The notes: generated by a model from the letters alone, not told the origin. A stretch of DNA of 64,000 nucleotides from JACMLX01 sp031374935 (GCA_031374935.1 JANMHB010000195.1:9992-73991), one strand, 5' to 3'; positions 34,978-44,261 are shown, numbered from the stretch's first letter. Translations and numbers: made by a program.

Positions 34978-36146
34978 TTCAGCCTGAATGAGTCGTGGAG
35001 CGTCGGGACGAACGGCTCACCGCGCTCCCGCGTGGCGCCGAAGGCGAGCTTGCGGAGGCTCGGCGGCACGTCGGCGGCCAGCGCCGCATCGACCACGCCG
35101 TTCGCGGCGGGCGCGGACGCGCTTGGGGGCGTGGGCGCGCCGGGCGTCTCCGGAACCTGTGTCACGCTGCGCACGCGGTCGCCGGCCACCACCACGCAGC
35201 GGTCAGCGATGACCGAGGAGTCGACGATGGCGCCCTCGCCAACCAGGCAGTCATCCCAGATGAAGGAGCGCGAGACGAGCGCTCCGGCGGCGATGATCGT
35301 GCGTTCACCGATCGACGCCGGCCCGACCACAACCGCGTCTGCCTCCACCCGTGCACCCTCGGCGAGCAACACAGGGCCGATGATTCGTGCGCTGGGATGC
35401 ACGAAGGCGGACGGGTGATGCATGCCCTCGCCATCGCGCACGTAGTGGGGCAGCAGTGCCGGCCGTTCGATCGACCGCGATACCAGCCAGCGACTGACGG
35501 CCGCATAGCTCGAGTAGTCCAGCACCTTGGCCGACAGTCCATGCACTTCGTGCATTGCCACGTGCTCACCGGCCGCGCTCAGGCGACCCAGCAGTCCTTC
35601 CTTGATGTCCTGGTATCCGTGGGCAGGAACGGCTTCGAGGGCGCTGCGCTCGAAGACGTAGATGCCGGCTGGCTGCCGGCGCACTCCACTCGTCATCCCG
35701 CGCCGCCGCCGGTCGAATTCCACCACCACCGTGGCGGCCGCGCCCGAACGGCGATGCGCCGTGAGCATGGCGTCGAAGTCGAGGGTCGGCACGATCGTCC
35801 CTTCGATGACCACGAAAGTGCGCGCATCGCTGGCGGCGGTCATCGCCACGGCGTCGCGGGCGCACCCGGCCGGGCCGCGCGGCTCGGCGTCCTCGTAGTA
35901 GTCGAGCGCGATGTCCATCGCGGTGCCGTCTCCGAGCACCGTGCGCAGCGATGTCGTCGCGCTGTTGGCACAGAGCACGGCCGAGCCGATGCCAGCGTCA
36001 CGCAGCCACTGCAGCGGATACTTGATCAGCGGCGTGTGTGCGACGGGCAGGAGCGGGCCACGCAGCACTCGCTCAAAGACGCCATCTCCCCAGTGATGCG
36101 TCCCTGCCAGCACGATGCCACAGACATCGCCGACGCTGGGTTCCAT
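34974..36146 (-). CDS. sugar nucleotidyltransferase-like protein with C-terminal left-handed beta helix
   Basis: 390 residues from the ATG at 36146, with GGAGA upstream; a GTG at 36242 would add 32 residues. The N-terminal ~220 residues resemble NDP-sugar pyrophosphorylases: GIVLAG, LLPVAHTPLIKYPLQWLRDAGI and FVVIEGTIV in order. However, the usual GGxGTRL loop reads GTHHWGDG and the PK before LLPV is missing (RGP), so catalysis is doubtful. Residues ~275-350 are hexapeptide turns (VHPSARIIGPVLL, VVVGPASIG). It precedes and overlaps the fusion transferase gene, which has a similar middle section. Confidence 0.7.
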   Translation of the reverse strand: MEPSVGDVCGIVLAGTHHWGDGVFERVLRGPLLPVAHTPLIKYPLQWLRDAGIGSAVLCANSATTSLRTVLGDGTAMDIALDYYEDAEPRGPAGCARDAVAMTAASDARTFVVIEGTIVPTLDFDAMLTAHRRSGAAATVVVEFDRRRRGMTSGVRRQPAGIYVFERSALEAVPAHGYQDIKEGLLGRLSAAGEHVAMHEVHGLSAKVLDYSSYAAVSRWLVSRSIERPALLPHYVRDGEGMHHPSAFVHPSARIIGPVLLAEGARVEADAVVVGPASIGERTIIAAGALVSRSFIWDDCLVGEGAIVDSSVIADRCVVVAGDRVRSVTQVPETPGAPTPPSASAPAANGVVDAALAADVPPSLRKLAFGATRERGEPFVPTLHDSFRLK

Positions 36147-36742
36147 TTGTGACCATTCTCCAAACGACGCATCCTCTGGCGGAGGCGTCGCGCCAACGAA
36201 TGGGTCAAGCGGCAGGAATGGCACGATTGCCACCTTCGGCACGAGAGAGACTGATCAGGCGAGCGCTACGCCGAGGACGACAACGAACCGCCGCCGACAG
36301 GACACCTGGTCAGGAAGAGATAGCGATCACACGTTGCAGCGAAATGACTGGTGTGTAGACGCTTCGTAACGCTGAGGCTGAATGACACAAGCTTCCGTCC
36401 ATCATTCTCGTTCGCCGCAATGTAATTGAAGGTCTCCAATGCAAGTCATGCCGGGGCCGTAAAGAGGGTGCTCGCCCTGTCAGATGAACGCCCGCGACGG
36501 ACGATTGCGCTCACACTTCGTGAGCATCAGGCGGCATGCGACCGATGCACCGCCGAGCCTCATCGCACGCTGCCATCGCAGCATACCAACGTCTGAATTG
36601 GATTGCAAGCACAAACGGGCGCCGAAATATGCCGAGTTGCTGTGCAAATGGCTCGCGAAGTTCCTTCCTCGGCATATTTGCACGTTCACGTACCGATTCT
36701 GGCCGGATTATGTGCTGGCCAGCTCTCCTCGTCTACCTGGAG
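36147..36742. other. intergenic region, 596 nt, A+T-richer than its surroundings
   Basis: No supported gene. A plus-strand frame from 36484 and a minus-strand frame ending at 36480 are open, but neither shows family features and both cross repeats. It contains the inverted repeats at 36625-36683 and borders the 22-bp tandem array. It may carry the promoter for the two beta-helix genes. Confidence 0.5.
36625..36683. repeat. two overlapping, mutually exclusive inverted repeats
   Basis: AAATATGCCGAG (36625-36636) has a perfect 12-bp inverted copy, CTCGGCATATTT, at 36668-36679. GTGCAAAT (36642-36649) has a perfect inverted copy, ATTTGCAC, at 36676-36683. The two right arms overlap by 4 nt, so in RNA only one stem can be complete at a time. 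Confidence 0.75.
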
Positions 36743-36874
36743 GGGACTCCGTCCCCAGTCGGGCGGAACTCCGTCCCCAGTCGGGCGGAACTCCGTCCCC
36801 AGTCGGGCGGAACTCCGTCCCCAGTCGGGCGGAACTCCGTCCCCAGTCGGGCGGAACTCCGTCCCCGGTCAGGC
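36743..36874. repeat. 22-bp tandem repeat, six copies
   Basis: Six head-to-tail 22-bp units. The consensus on the plus strand is GGAACTCCGTCCCC followed by AGTCGGGC. The middle copies are identical; the first has GGGACT at its start and the last ends GGTCAGGC. The last unit contains the stop codon of the GT4 gene on the minus strand (36869-36871). There are no spacers, so it is a minisatellite and not a CRISPR array. Confidence 0.9.
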
Positions 36875-38017
36875 ACGCACCAGCGCCACCGGTCCGGGCA
36901 CGACCTGGCCGACGCCCACCCCCAGCACCTCGGTGATCCCCAAGTCGAACCGCGCCGTGGCGAATCGCTGGGCGTTCTCACGGCATGCCTCGGCCGTGAT
37001 GTCCGACTCATGCGCGTAGAAGTCGTCGAGCGCCCGGACCACGGCGTGGGGCGTCTGCGCGCCGAAGAACACCCCTGTCGGCGTGTCATGCTCCAGTCCG
37101 CGAATGGTTTCGGTGGCCGCGCCCCGCCCAAAAGCGATCACGGGCGTGCCACAGGACTGCGCTTCGAGTGGGGTGATGCCAAAGTCCTCTTCGGCCGCGA
37201 ACAGGAACGCACGGGCCGACTGCAGATGACTGCGCAGCTCGGGTAACGGCAGGCGGCCGGTGAAGTGCACGTTCGGCGGTGCGCCGGCGGCGATGGCGGC
37301 GCGCCCCGGGCCGTCACCGATGACGATCAGGCGCTCGTTCGGCCGGAGCCGAAACGCCTCCACCAGCAAGTCGATCCGCTTGTACTGCACGATGCGGCCG
37401 GCGGTGACGAAATTCGTCGCGCGCGGCGCCGTATTGAGAGTGAAGACTTCCGTGTTCACCGGCGGATGGACCACCACGCTCTCACGCCCATAGCAGCGCT
37501 TGATGCGCGCCGAGATGTAGGATGAGTTGGCGATGAACTCGGTCACGCCGCCGGCGCTGCGACGGTCCCAGTTCCGCAGTTGCGACAGCACCTGACGTGC
37601 GGCCCAGGCCTTCGGGCCGCGGAAGCCACTGGTGTCGAGGTAGGAATTCTCGAGATCCCACGCATAGCGCATCGGCGTGTGACAGTAGCAGACGTGGCGC
37701 ACGCCCTTCGGCACCGTGATGCCCTTCGCAACGGCGTGCGAACTCGACACGATCAGGTCGTAGCCGGTGAAGTCCCACGCTTTGATCGCCATCGGCATCA
37801 GCGGCAGCAGCATGCGGTAGTTCTCGGCCAGGCGCGGCATGTGCTGCAGCAGCGTGGTGTGCGGCGTCCGACCGACCAGGCCGTCGCGGTATTCGGCGGG
37901 CAGGGTATCGATGGTCGAATACAGGTCCGCCTGCGGCATCAGCGTCAGCAGCCGTTGCAGCACCAGCTCCGCCCCGGCCCACGTGGTCAGCCAGTCATGG
38001 ATGATCGCAACACGCAT
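36869..38017 (-). CDS. glycosyltransferase family 4 (WbaZ/mannosyltransferase-like)
   Basis: 382 residues from the ATG at 38017, which shares one base with the stop of the upstream GT9 gene (TGATG); four further codons upstream are open. GT-B signatures: MRVAIIHDWLTTWAGAE at the N-terminus, HTPMRYAWD, GRIVQYKRIDLLVEAF, and EEDFGITPLEAQSCGTPVIA with the E-x7-E donor site. The closest style is WbaZ/WbdA-like mannosyl- or related transferases. The stop codon lies inside the last unit of the 22-bp tandem repeat, so the final residues are set by the repeat boundary. Confidence 0.9.
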   Translation of the reverse strand: MRVAIIHDWLTTWAGAELVLQRLLTLMPQADLYSTIDTLPAEYRDGLVGRTPHTTLLQHMPRLAENYRMLLPLMPMAIKAWDFTGYDLIVSSSHAVAKGITVPKGVRHVCYCHTPMRYAWDLENSYLDTSGFRGPKAWAARQVLSQLRNWDRRSAGGVTEFIANSSYISARIKRCYGRESVVVHPPVNTEVFTLNTAPRATNFVTAGRIVQYKRIDLLVEAFRLRPNERLIVIGDGPGRAAIAAGAPPNVHFTGRLPLPELRSHLQSARAFLFAAEEDFGITPLEAQSCGTPVIAFGRGAATETIRGLEHDTPTGVFFGAQTPHAVVRALDDFYAHESDITAEACRENAQRFATARFDLGITEVLGVGVGQVVPGPVALVRA

Positions 38018-39246
38018 CACGCAAGGCACCGGTCAAGGTGCGCGAGGGCAAGGGCGGCGGCGTGTTGCGGGTCGTTGGTCATGTCGACAAAGGTCAATGA
38101 CGGCAGGCCGTCGGGGAAGGCGACGATGCCTGATGCGGCGGGATTGTTGAGGACAACGGTCGGCCGCGCGTACCCGAGGGCGAGATGTGCCACCACCGAC
38201 TCGACGCCGACGGCCGCACGAGATTGACCCGCGAGCACGACGAGTTCGGCGAAGCTGGTGGCACCCATTGCATCCTGCAGTTGGCCGGGAGGGACGAGCG
38301 CCCGCAGCGATACAAACCGCTCACGATCGGATGCGCTGCCGACGAGAAGAACCGGCGCCCGTTCGGCCAGCGAGGGCAGCAGTGATTCCCAGAACGCCTG
38401 CGGGGCTTCCTTCGCTCGGCTGCGACTGCCGGGCTGCACGATGATCGGTGCGTCTGCCCGCAAGGCTGCGGCACGGGGGAGCACCGGGCCGCGGTAGATC
38501 GCCGGTGGCACGCCGAGTACGTCGAGCGCATGCAACCAGTTCTGCCCCAGTGATGCGTCGGCATGGTAGGGAATCAAGCCGTGATACTGCCAGCTGCGGC
38601 CACGCAAGCCGAATCCGATGCGAGTCGGGGCACCTGAGTCGATCGCAAGATCGATCGTGCTCGGGGATGTGCACCGGACGTCGAGGTACACCGTTGGGTG
38701 CATGGCCTTGAGCGCTGCCGCTGCTGCCCGGCGCGTCTCGTGCTCGACGCGCAAACGATGTGGCCACGATAGCTGCGAGGATTGCAACCAGGCCGCGTCA
38801 TATGTGACCAGATCGTGCACATAGTCATGTGCGACGAGCCACGTGGCGACGTCGCGCGCCCACGAACCGTGCACCAACACCAGTCGCGCGCCGGGGAGCC
38901 GGTCGCGGAGCGCCCGAAACAGCGCGGTGGCCTGAATGAGGTCCCCGAAATGATCCGGCTTCGCGATGACGATCGTTGCGCGGGCGAGATCGGGCACCGG
39001 ACGCGGGCCCGCCGCCTTGCTGAGCAGTCGGCGGCCTTGATCCAGCAGCGCCAGGCCGGTGACGAGGGAGGTCGGATACCAGGTCGGAAGCAGGTACTGA
39101 CGGCCCAGAATCTGGACCAATTGCGGACGGCTCACGCGAGCCGTGCGCCGCAGGGGGCGATGACTCGTATCAAAGGATGAGCTCGGTGCGGCATGAACAT
39201 CGGAGAAAACTACTGCCTCTTGGTACGCACAACTATGGTCTTTCAT
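38017..39246 (-). CDS. glycosyltransferase family 9 (heptosyltransferase-like)
   Basis: 409 residues from the ATG at 39246; a later GTG at 39135 (VSRPQL) would remove an N-terminal stretch without family similarity. GT9 signatures: IVIAKPDHFGDLIQATALFRALRDR, then VHGSWAR, and IIVQPGSRSRAKEAP as the ADP-heptose binding loop, followed by VLLVGSASDRERF. The family transfers L,D- or D,D-heptose in lipopolysaccharide cores and some O-antigens. Presence of the heptose-7-phosphate kinase at the head of the same minus-strand gene run supports an ADP-heptose donor. Confidence 0.85.
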   Translation of the reverse strand: MKDHSCAYQEAVVFSDVHAAPSSSFDTSHRPLRRTARVSRPQLVQILGRQYLLPTWYPTSLVTGLALLDQGRRLLSKAAGPRPVPDLARATIVIAKPDHFGDLIQATALFRALRDRLPGARLVLVHGSWARDVATWLVAHDYVHDLVTYDAAWLQSSQLSWPHRLRVEHETRRAAAAALKAMHPTVYLDVRCTSPSTIDLAIDSGAPTRIGFGLRGRSWQYHGLIPYHADASLGQNWLHALDVLGVPPAIYRGPVLPRAAALRADAPIIVQPGSRSRAKEAPQAFWESLLPSLAERAPVLLVGSASDRERFVSLRALVPPGQLQDAMGATSFAELVVLAGQSRAAVGVESVVAHLALGYARPTVVLNNPAASGIVAFPDGLPSLTFVDMTNDPQHAAALALAHLDRCLA

Positions 39247-39291
39247 GCGAGGGGAGGCAGGCGGGAGCGGAGTCGGGGAGCGCCGCTGCTC

Positions 39292-40620
39292 TCAGGCGTC
39301 CTGGAGCGCAGGCCTTCGACTGGATGCTGCCCTCCCGTCGTGTTCCTCACGAAGCCGAACGCCGACTGCGAGGCCACAAAATGCCCAGATGAAGAGCACC
39401 GTAATACTCGGGAAGGTGAACAGCCCGAGCGCGACGGCTGCGAGTCCGGCGCGGAATGCCAACCCGTCGACACCAGACACCTTCGACCAGACACGCCTCG
39501 CGAAGGTGAGCACGAACGCCGCTCCGATGAGTCCGGTCTCCGCCACGAGCTCGATCCACGGGCTGTTTGCGATCGGCTTCACTGGTCGTACACGATCGAA
39601 AAAATCGGTGAGTTGGTATGGCCGGTAGTTGTAGCCGTAGTGGGACAGCCCCACTCCGAGCACGGGATGGTCGGCAGACATACGAACGCCGGCCACCGCG
39701 AGATCGACGCGATCCAGTTTCGATCCGAACTCCTCGGTGGCGAGCTTGGCGATGAAGAACTCGGAGATGTAGCCCGTTGCGGCGAGCACGCTGACGACCA
39801 TCACGGTCAGCACCGTGAAGAGGCCGAACGCGTAGAACTTTCCGCGCGGGTCACGGTCCTGCTCCCCAATCCCAAGGGAGTAGATGCACCCGAAGAGCGC
39901 CAGCGCCACGACATTGGCCGTGGAGAAGGTGATGAAGACCGTGAGGGCGAGGAATGCCGCGGCCCAGCGCCAGCGCATCCACAGCGCCACTGCCAGCGAC
40001 GTCAGCAGATACATCGCGAAATAGTTGCCTTCCTCGAAGGTACCGCCGCGGAACAGCTCGCGGCCCGCGATGTTGATGATCTGCGGGCTCACCATGCCAG
40101 GGAGCAACGGCGCCGGCAATCCCAGAACCGAGGAAAGCAGGAGCAACCAGCCGTAGAGAGCCGCGCCGATCGCTCCGATGCACCACCAGCGTCCGACACG
40201 ACGCCCGTCCTCGTACGCAGCGGTGGCAACCAGCGCGAACGCCAGTAGCGCGAGCAGCCAGTAGCCGATCTTGATGATGCCATCGCCCACGGGCCCGATC
40301 CGAGCCTCGAACCCGTCGGTCGTGAACGACTCCAGCGGGACTGCGAGACGAATGCAGAGGACCAACGCCGCCCACGTCAGGAACGCGAAGATCGGACGCG
40401 CGAACCGGCCAATGCCCGGCACGAGCACGAGCCGTCCCTCCCAGCACATCGCTGCCGCACAGACGCAGAGCACCACCTCGTAGATCTTGAGCGGGAACAC
40501 GACGCGGAGCGTCATTGCGTAGGTCAGCGGCAGCGTCCCGACCACCACCAGCGTGGCGAGATGCCGAACGGATGTCGCCGATGGCGCCCGCGACATGTGT
40601 GCGACGGTGAGCGCCTGCAC
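39292..40620 (-). CDS. O-antigen ligase/polymerase family membrane protein (second Wzy/WaaL-like)
   Basis: 442 residues from a GTG at 40620, or 434 from an ATG at 40596. About eleven hydrophobic helices with a large loop near residues 270-340 that includes GVRMSADHPVLGVGLSHYGYN and NSPWIELVAETGLIGA, the Wzy_C-type pattern of O-antigen ligases and polymerases. It is flanked by a Wzz gene (8 nt upstream) and a GT9 gene, which fits Wzy-dependent polymerisation of the cluster's repeat unit. It is distinct in sequence from the homologue in the plus-strand module. Confidence 0.82.
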   Translation of the reverse strand: MQALTVAHMSRAPSATSVRHLATLVVVGTLPLTYAMTLRVVFPLKIYEVVLCVCAAAMCWEGRLVLVPGIGRFARPIFAFLTWAALVLCIRLAVPLESFTTDGFEARIGPVGDGIIKIGYWLLALLAFALVATAAYEDGRRVGRWWCIGAIGAALYGWLLLLSSVLGLPAPLLPGMVSPQIINIAGRELFRGGTFEEGNYFAMYLLTSLAVALWMRWRWAAAFLALTVFITFSTANVVALALFGCIYSLGIGEQDRDPRGKFYAFGLFTVLTVMVVSVLAATGYISEFFIAKLATEEFGSKLDRVDLAVAGVRMSADHPVLGVGLSHYGYNYRPYQLTDFFDRVRPVKPIANSPWIELVAETGLIGAAFVLTFARRVWSKVSGVDGLAFRAGLAAVALGLFTFPSITVLFIWAFCGLAVGVRLREEHDGRAASSRRPALQDA

Positions 40621-40628
40621 TGGTCCGC

Positions 40629-41693
40629 TCAGGACACGACGCGGATCGCTGCGTCGGGCACACCAATGCGCTGGCTCTGCGTCGCGGCTGGTCGATCGGA
40701 AAGTGCGGCGAAGACAACACTGACCAGGCCGATGAACACCCCGGCAGCGCAGGCGATACCACCCCAGAGCACCGGGCGCTGGAGCGGACGATCCGGAGCG
40801 GTGGCGACATCGACGACCGTCAACAACGGCGTATCCCGGACTTCAGCGACGCGGCTTTCCTCGAACGTCTTGGTGAGTCCGATCAGGATGCCCTCCTTCA
40901 CGCGCACCACGCGATCCAGCTGGTCGAACATCGCCATCAGACGCGGCGACTCGTAGTAGTTGCGATTGGCGTCGAGAAATGCCTGCTTGCGGCCTTCGGC
41001 CGAGTCGAGTTCGGACTTCGCGGTCCCGAGCCGCAGCTCGGCGAATCGGCGCTGCTCCGTCGATGAGCGCTGTCGACGTTCGAGGTTGAAGCGGTTCAGC
41101 AGTTCCAGCATCCGGTTCGCGACCGCCGCCGAGAGCACCGGGTCGCGCAACGTCACGCTCAGATTCACGATGCTGCTCTTCCGGCTGATCAGCACCAGCA
41201 CCCGGCGCTTGAACTTGCGCAGTCCATTGCCGAATCGTCGTTCCGGTGTCGGGCCCGACACATCGATCAGCTCGAGGAGAGGCTTGCTGACGGCCGGCTG
41301 CTCGGGATCGGGGAACGGCGTCTTCAGTGTGGCCGTGAGGAGTTCAGTACTGGTCAGGACATCGGCGAAAAACTCCGTCGACGGTCCGTCCTTGAGCTTG
41401 GCCAGTGCGCTCGCGCCGCCGGCGTCACCGAGGAGTGAGCCGAGGCCCCCGATGGCCCCCAGAATGCTGCTGTTGTTCGATCCGAGCGCCTGCTCCGGCA
41501 CGAAGCTGGTGGTCGCGGTCCACGTCTTGGGCCAGACCAGCGCCGCCCCCGCACCCAGCCCGGCGGCGATCACCGGAAACAGCAGCAGCCAGCGCCAGCG
41601 TCGCACGATCCCACGCCGCAACTCCACGATCGAGAACTCGTCGATCGGCAGGGGCGAGTGGCTCGCCGTCAGAGTGGGCAGGTCAGGCGTCAC
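40629..41693 (-). CDS. Wzz-type chain-length determinant protein
   Basis: 354 residues from a GTG at 41693 (GTGA overlap with the GT2 stop). IDEFSIVELRRGIVRRWRW leads into a membrane helix at about 36-55, a periplasmic Wzz domain with TATTSFVPEQ, helical middle part, and a second membrane helix near 312-332 after the PDRPLQRPVLWGG segment, the proline-rich motif of co-polymerases. It is shorter than the GumC-like protein and has no cytoplasmic kinase. It sits directly before the Wzy/WaaL-like gene and should set modal chain length for that polymerase. Confidence 0.87.
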   Translation of the reverse strand: MTPDLPTLTASHSPLPIDEFSIVELRRGIVRRWRWLLLFPVIAAGLGAGAALVWPKTWTATTSFVPEQALGSNNSSILGAIGGLGSLLGDAGGASALAKLKDGPSTEFFADVLTSTELLTATLKTPFPDPEQPAVSKPLLELIDVSGPTPERRFGNGLRKFKRRVLVLISRKSSIVNLSVTLRDPVLSAAVANRMLELLNRFNLERRQRSSTEQRRFAELRLGTAKSELDSAEGRKQAFLDANRNYYESPRLMAMFDQLDRVVRVKEGILIGLTKTFEESRVAEVRDTPLLTVVDVATAPDRPLQRPVLWGGIACAAGVFIGLVSVVFAALSDRPAATQSQRIGVPDAAIRVVS

Positions 41694-42751
41694 GAAGTGG
41701 AAGAAGAGTGGGAATCGGAACGCGGTACCGGTCGTGGGGCAGGCAAACCGCCGTCGAGCAACAACCTGACGATCGCGGCAGCTCGCCTGGGATCGCCGCG
41801 ACGGAGCCGGTTGAGCACTGCACCGACCAGACTCGAATATACGACCGGCAACCGGTTCGGGAAAAACCGCCGTGTCACGCGGAGGCGGGCCGATATCCCG
41901 CTGAGGTCCGCCAGTTCACTGCGCGCTGCCGTCGTTGCCGCACCCGAGCCGATCGTCGCCCCTTCCCGGTGCCACACCACCGCCGCCTCGATCAGTGTCG
42001 TCTCCCAGCGCGGGGCGGCGCGGCATGACCAGTCGAGCTCCTCGCCGTAGACGAACCCTTCTTCGGACAGGAGCCCCACGTCGCGAAGCGCGGTGGTCCG
42101 GAGAATCCAGGAGGCACCATAGACGTAGCCGGGGCGCCGCGGCACACGGGACAGCGGTTGAAAGAGACTGGCGCCGTCGTGCACCCGATCACTCGTCGCC
42201 AGCCACGCGTTCCATCGACACCATCCCACGGATTGGATGATCGTGGGGCGATCGTAATAGCAGACAGTCGTGCCGAATTGACCGACATGGATCGGCGCAT
42301 TGTCGAGTGCCGCGCGAACGGCGTCGACGGTTCCCGCCGCGACGACGGTGTCGTTGTTGAGGAGCCAGACAGCGTCGACGACCGGGTCGCACAGTGCGAG
42401 CCGGATGCCGTGATTCATTCCCGTGCCGAAACCGTCGTTCACCGGCGCGACCACGAGTGTCCAGGGCTCGCTGTTTTGGTCCTGCTCCCGCGATGGCGAG
42501 CGCAGCGTCCAGGTCGCGTCGGTACCGGTGAGCGGCCACCAGTGGGTCGCAACGGTATCGTGCACCGGGCGGGGGATTGCGGCGTGGGTGCCCTGCATCC
42601 ACCGCTGCAGCTCCACCACGCTGTCATCCGGCGACGCGTTGTCGACGACGATCACGCGCGCGCGTCCAGCGGCAACGGCGGGCACGAGGCTTTGCAGGCA
42701 CGCAATGGTGTCGCGCCATCGGCCATGCTGGAGAATCACGATGGCGAGCAT
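41690..42751 (-). CDS. glycosyltransferase family 2
   Basis: 353 residues from the ATG at 42751, 4 nt after the flippase stop; the open frame upstream overlaps the flippase gene. GT-A features: LAIVILQHGRWRDT, VIVVDNASPDDSV, WLLNNDTVV as DxD-type metal site, and a GEELDWSCR acceptor region. No membrane segments are seen. These enzymes add single sugars such as rhamnose or galactose. It overlaps the Wzz gene by four bases and is part of the tightly packed flippase-GT2-Wzz-Wzy run. Confidence 0.88.
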   Translation of the reverse strand: MLAIVILQHGRWRDTIACLQSLVPAVAAGRARVIVVDNASPDDSVVELQRWMQGTHAAIPRPVHDTVATHWWPLTGTDATWTLRSPSREQDQNSEPWTLVVAPVNDGFGTGMNHGIRLALCDPVVDAVWLLNNDTVVAAGTVDAVRAALDNAPIHVGQFGTTVCYYDRPTIIQSVGWCRWNAWLATSDRVHDGASLFQPLSRVPRRPGYVYGASWILRTTALRDVGLLSEEGFVYGEELDWSCRAAPRWETTLIEAAVVWHREGATIGSGAATTAARSELADLSGISARLRVTRRFFPNRLPVVYSSLVGAVLNRLRRGDPRRAAAIVRLLLDGGLPAPRPVPRSDSHSSSTS

Positions 42752-42755
42752 GGGG

Positions 42756-44261
42756 TCAGGCCCGTCCGTCGATGTGCTCGAACACCATCCGTTCTGCCGG
42801 CGTCCGCTGATGCCAGAGCACCAGCGGTATCGCACACAAGAGCACCGCTGCGAGCATGAGCGCACTGCGACTGGCGCCCGGAACGAATGCGCTGCCCCAG
42901 GCGGCTGCAGCGACGACGCCCACCCCTGCCAGATTCATCAGCAGTGCAGAAACGGGAAGCGGTGCGACCCGCTGCGCACGCCATGCCAGCAGCGCAGCAT
43001 CGACGAGCGTCCGCATGGTCCACGCGGATGCGGCGCCGACGATCCCCCACCGATGGATCGCGAACCACAGCAGGAATCCGAAGGGAACGATCTCGATCAG
43101 GTGCAGCGTCGCCGCCCATCGCGCGCGCCCGCTGGCCTGCAGCAGGGTGAACGGCACGGCAGCGATGCAGTTGGCAGCCACGCCGATGGAGAGAATGCGC
43201 AGGACGGTCACGCTGTCGCCGCGGTACTGCGCGCCACCAGCCAGTTCGAGCAGCCACGGCGCCAGGAGACAGGCGATGGCACAGATCGGCGCCACGATCA
43301 GCGTCAGGAGCCGGGTGCCAGCGCGGTGCAGCGGAACGAGGTGATCCTCGCGCGCGGTCGCCGCGCGGGCGATCGCCGGGAAGAGGACCATCGTCAGTGC
43401 CCCCGGTACGATGAAGAGTCGTGTCACGGCCTCCCACGGTACCGCATACATCGCGACCGCGCTGACGGAGATCATCGATGCGATCACGAATCGGTCCGCC
43501 ACGGTCATCAACGGACTGAGCACATTGCTGACGGTGGTCCAGGCGCCGAGCCGCAAGAGCGGACGAAGGTGGGCGCGCGCACCGGGGTGCTGAGGGTCTC
43601 GTCGGAGGCTTGTCGCCGCCAGCCGCTGGTATCGCCAGAATGCCCAGACGCGCACTGATGCGATGGTGACAGCGATCACCGTGAGCGATGCCGTGAACGG
43701 CAGCAGCAGCAGTGGCACGCCGAAGGAGGCGACGCTGACTGGCAGGCGCACCAGATTGACGTCCCGAAATTGGAGTCGCGCCTCGAGCACGGCGCGTGGC
43801 ACACTGGCGGCGGTAATCAGCGGCACGGTCAGCGCAAAGATCACGGCGCTGACGATGGCGTCGAGGCGCAGCTCGGGCGAGACGTGCAGGATGCTGATGA
43901 CGTACCATGGAGCGATGGCGGCGCCGGCGAGTCCGACGGCCGCACCGACTCCGGCGAGCAGGGCAAGGGCGGTGGCGACGAACGCCGTGATCGGCGCCTC
44001 CGGCGCGTCGCCCGAGTCGGCGGCGGCGACGATCCGTGTGAGAGATCGGCCGAGGCCGAAATCGAGCAGCGCGGCATAACTGAGCCAGGCCCACGCCAGG
44101 GCGAGCAACCCGAACCGCTCGGCGCCAAGTCGCCGCGTCAGCAGCGGCAGGGCAATCAGCGCCACCACCAGCGGTGCCACCGACGTGACCAGACTGAACG
44201 CGCCACTCCGCAGCAGCGAAGGCGCGCCTGGCGTCTCCGCTGCGGTCGGGTGGTCGGCCAT
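42756..44261 (-). CDS. oligosaccharide flippase family protein (Wzx-like, MOP superfamily)
   Basis: 501 residues, 12-14 predicted membrane helices. The N-terminal part shows LTRRLGAERFGLLALAWAW and LDFGLGRSLTR, the typical start of Wzx/RfbX-type flippases. The middle has PLMTVADRFVIAS, another common segment. It moves the undecaprenyl-linked repeat unit to the periplasmic face. It lies 15 nt after the six-SLBB exporter gene and 4 nt before the GT2 gene, so it belongs to the minus-strand cluster. Confidence 0.87.
   Translation of the reverse strand: MADHPTAAETPGAPSLLRSGAFSLVTSVAPLVVALIALPLLTRRLGAERFGLLALAWAWLSYAALLDFGLGRSLTRIVAAADSGDAPEAPITAFVATALALLAGVGAAVGLAGAAIAPWYVISILHVSPELRLDAIVSAVIFALTVPLITAASVPRAVLEARLQFRDVNLVRLPVSVASFGVPLLLLPFTASLTVIAVTIASVRVWAFWRYQRLAATSLRRDPQHPGARAHLRPLLRLGAWTTVSNVLSPLMTVADRFVIASMISVSAVAMYAVPWEAVTRLFIVPGALTMVLFPAIARAATAREDHLVPLHRAGTRLLTLIVAPICAIACLLAPWLLELAGGAQYRGDSVTVLRILSIGVAANCIAAVPFTLLQASGRARWAATLHLIEIVPFGFLLWFAIHRWGIVGAASAWTMRTLVDAALLAWRAQRVAPLPVSALLMNLAGVGVVAAAAWGSAFVPGASRSALMLAAVLLCAIPLVLWHQRTPAERMVFEHIDGRA

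Noticed and set aside
36147..36242. Start of the beta-helix protein at a GTG 96 nt upstream
   Set aside because: The ATG at 36146 has GGAGA upstream and lies just before the conserved GIVLAG strand; the extension has no recognised features. It cannot be fully excluded.
36743..36874. CRISPR array
   Set aside because: Units are head-to-tail with no spacers and there are no cas genes.
36484..36936. Plus-strand frame crossing the 22-bp repeats
   Set aside because: Coding potential comes from translating the tandem repeat; no start signal and no family resemblance.
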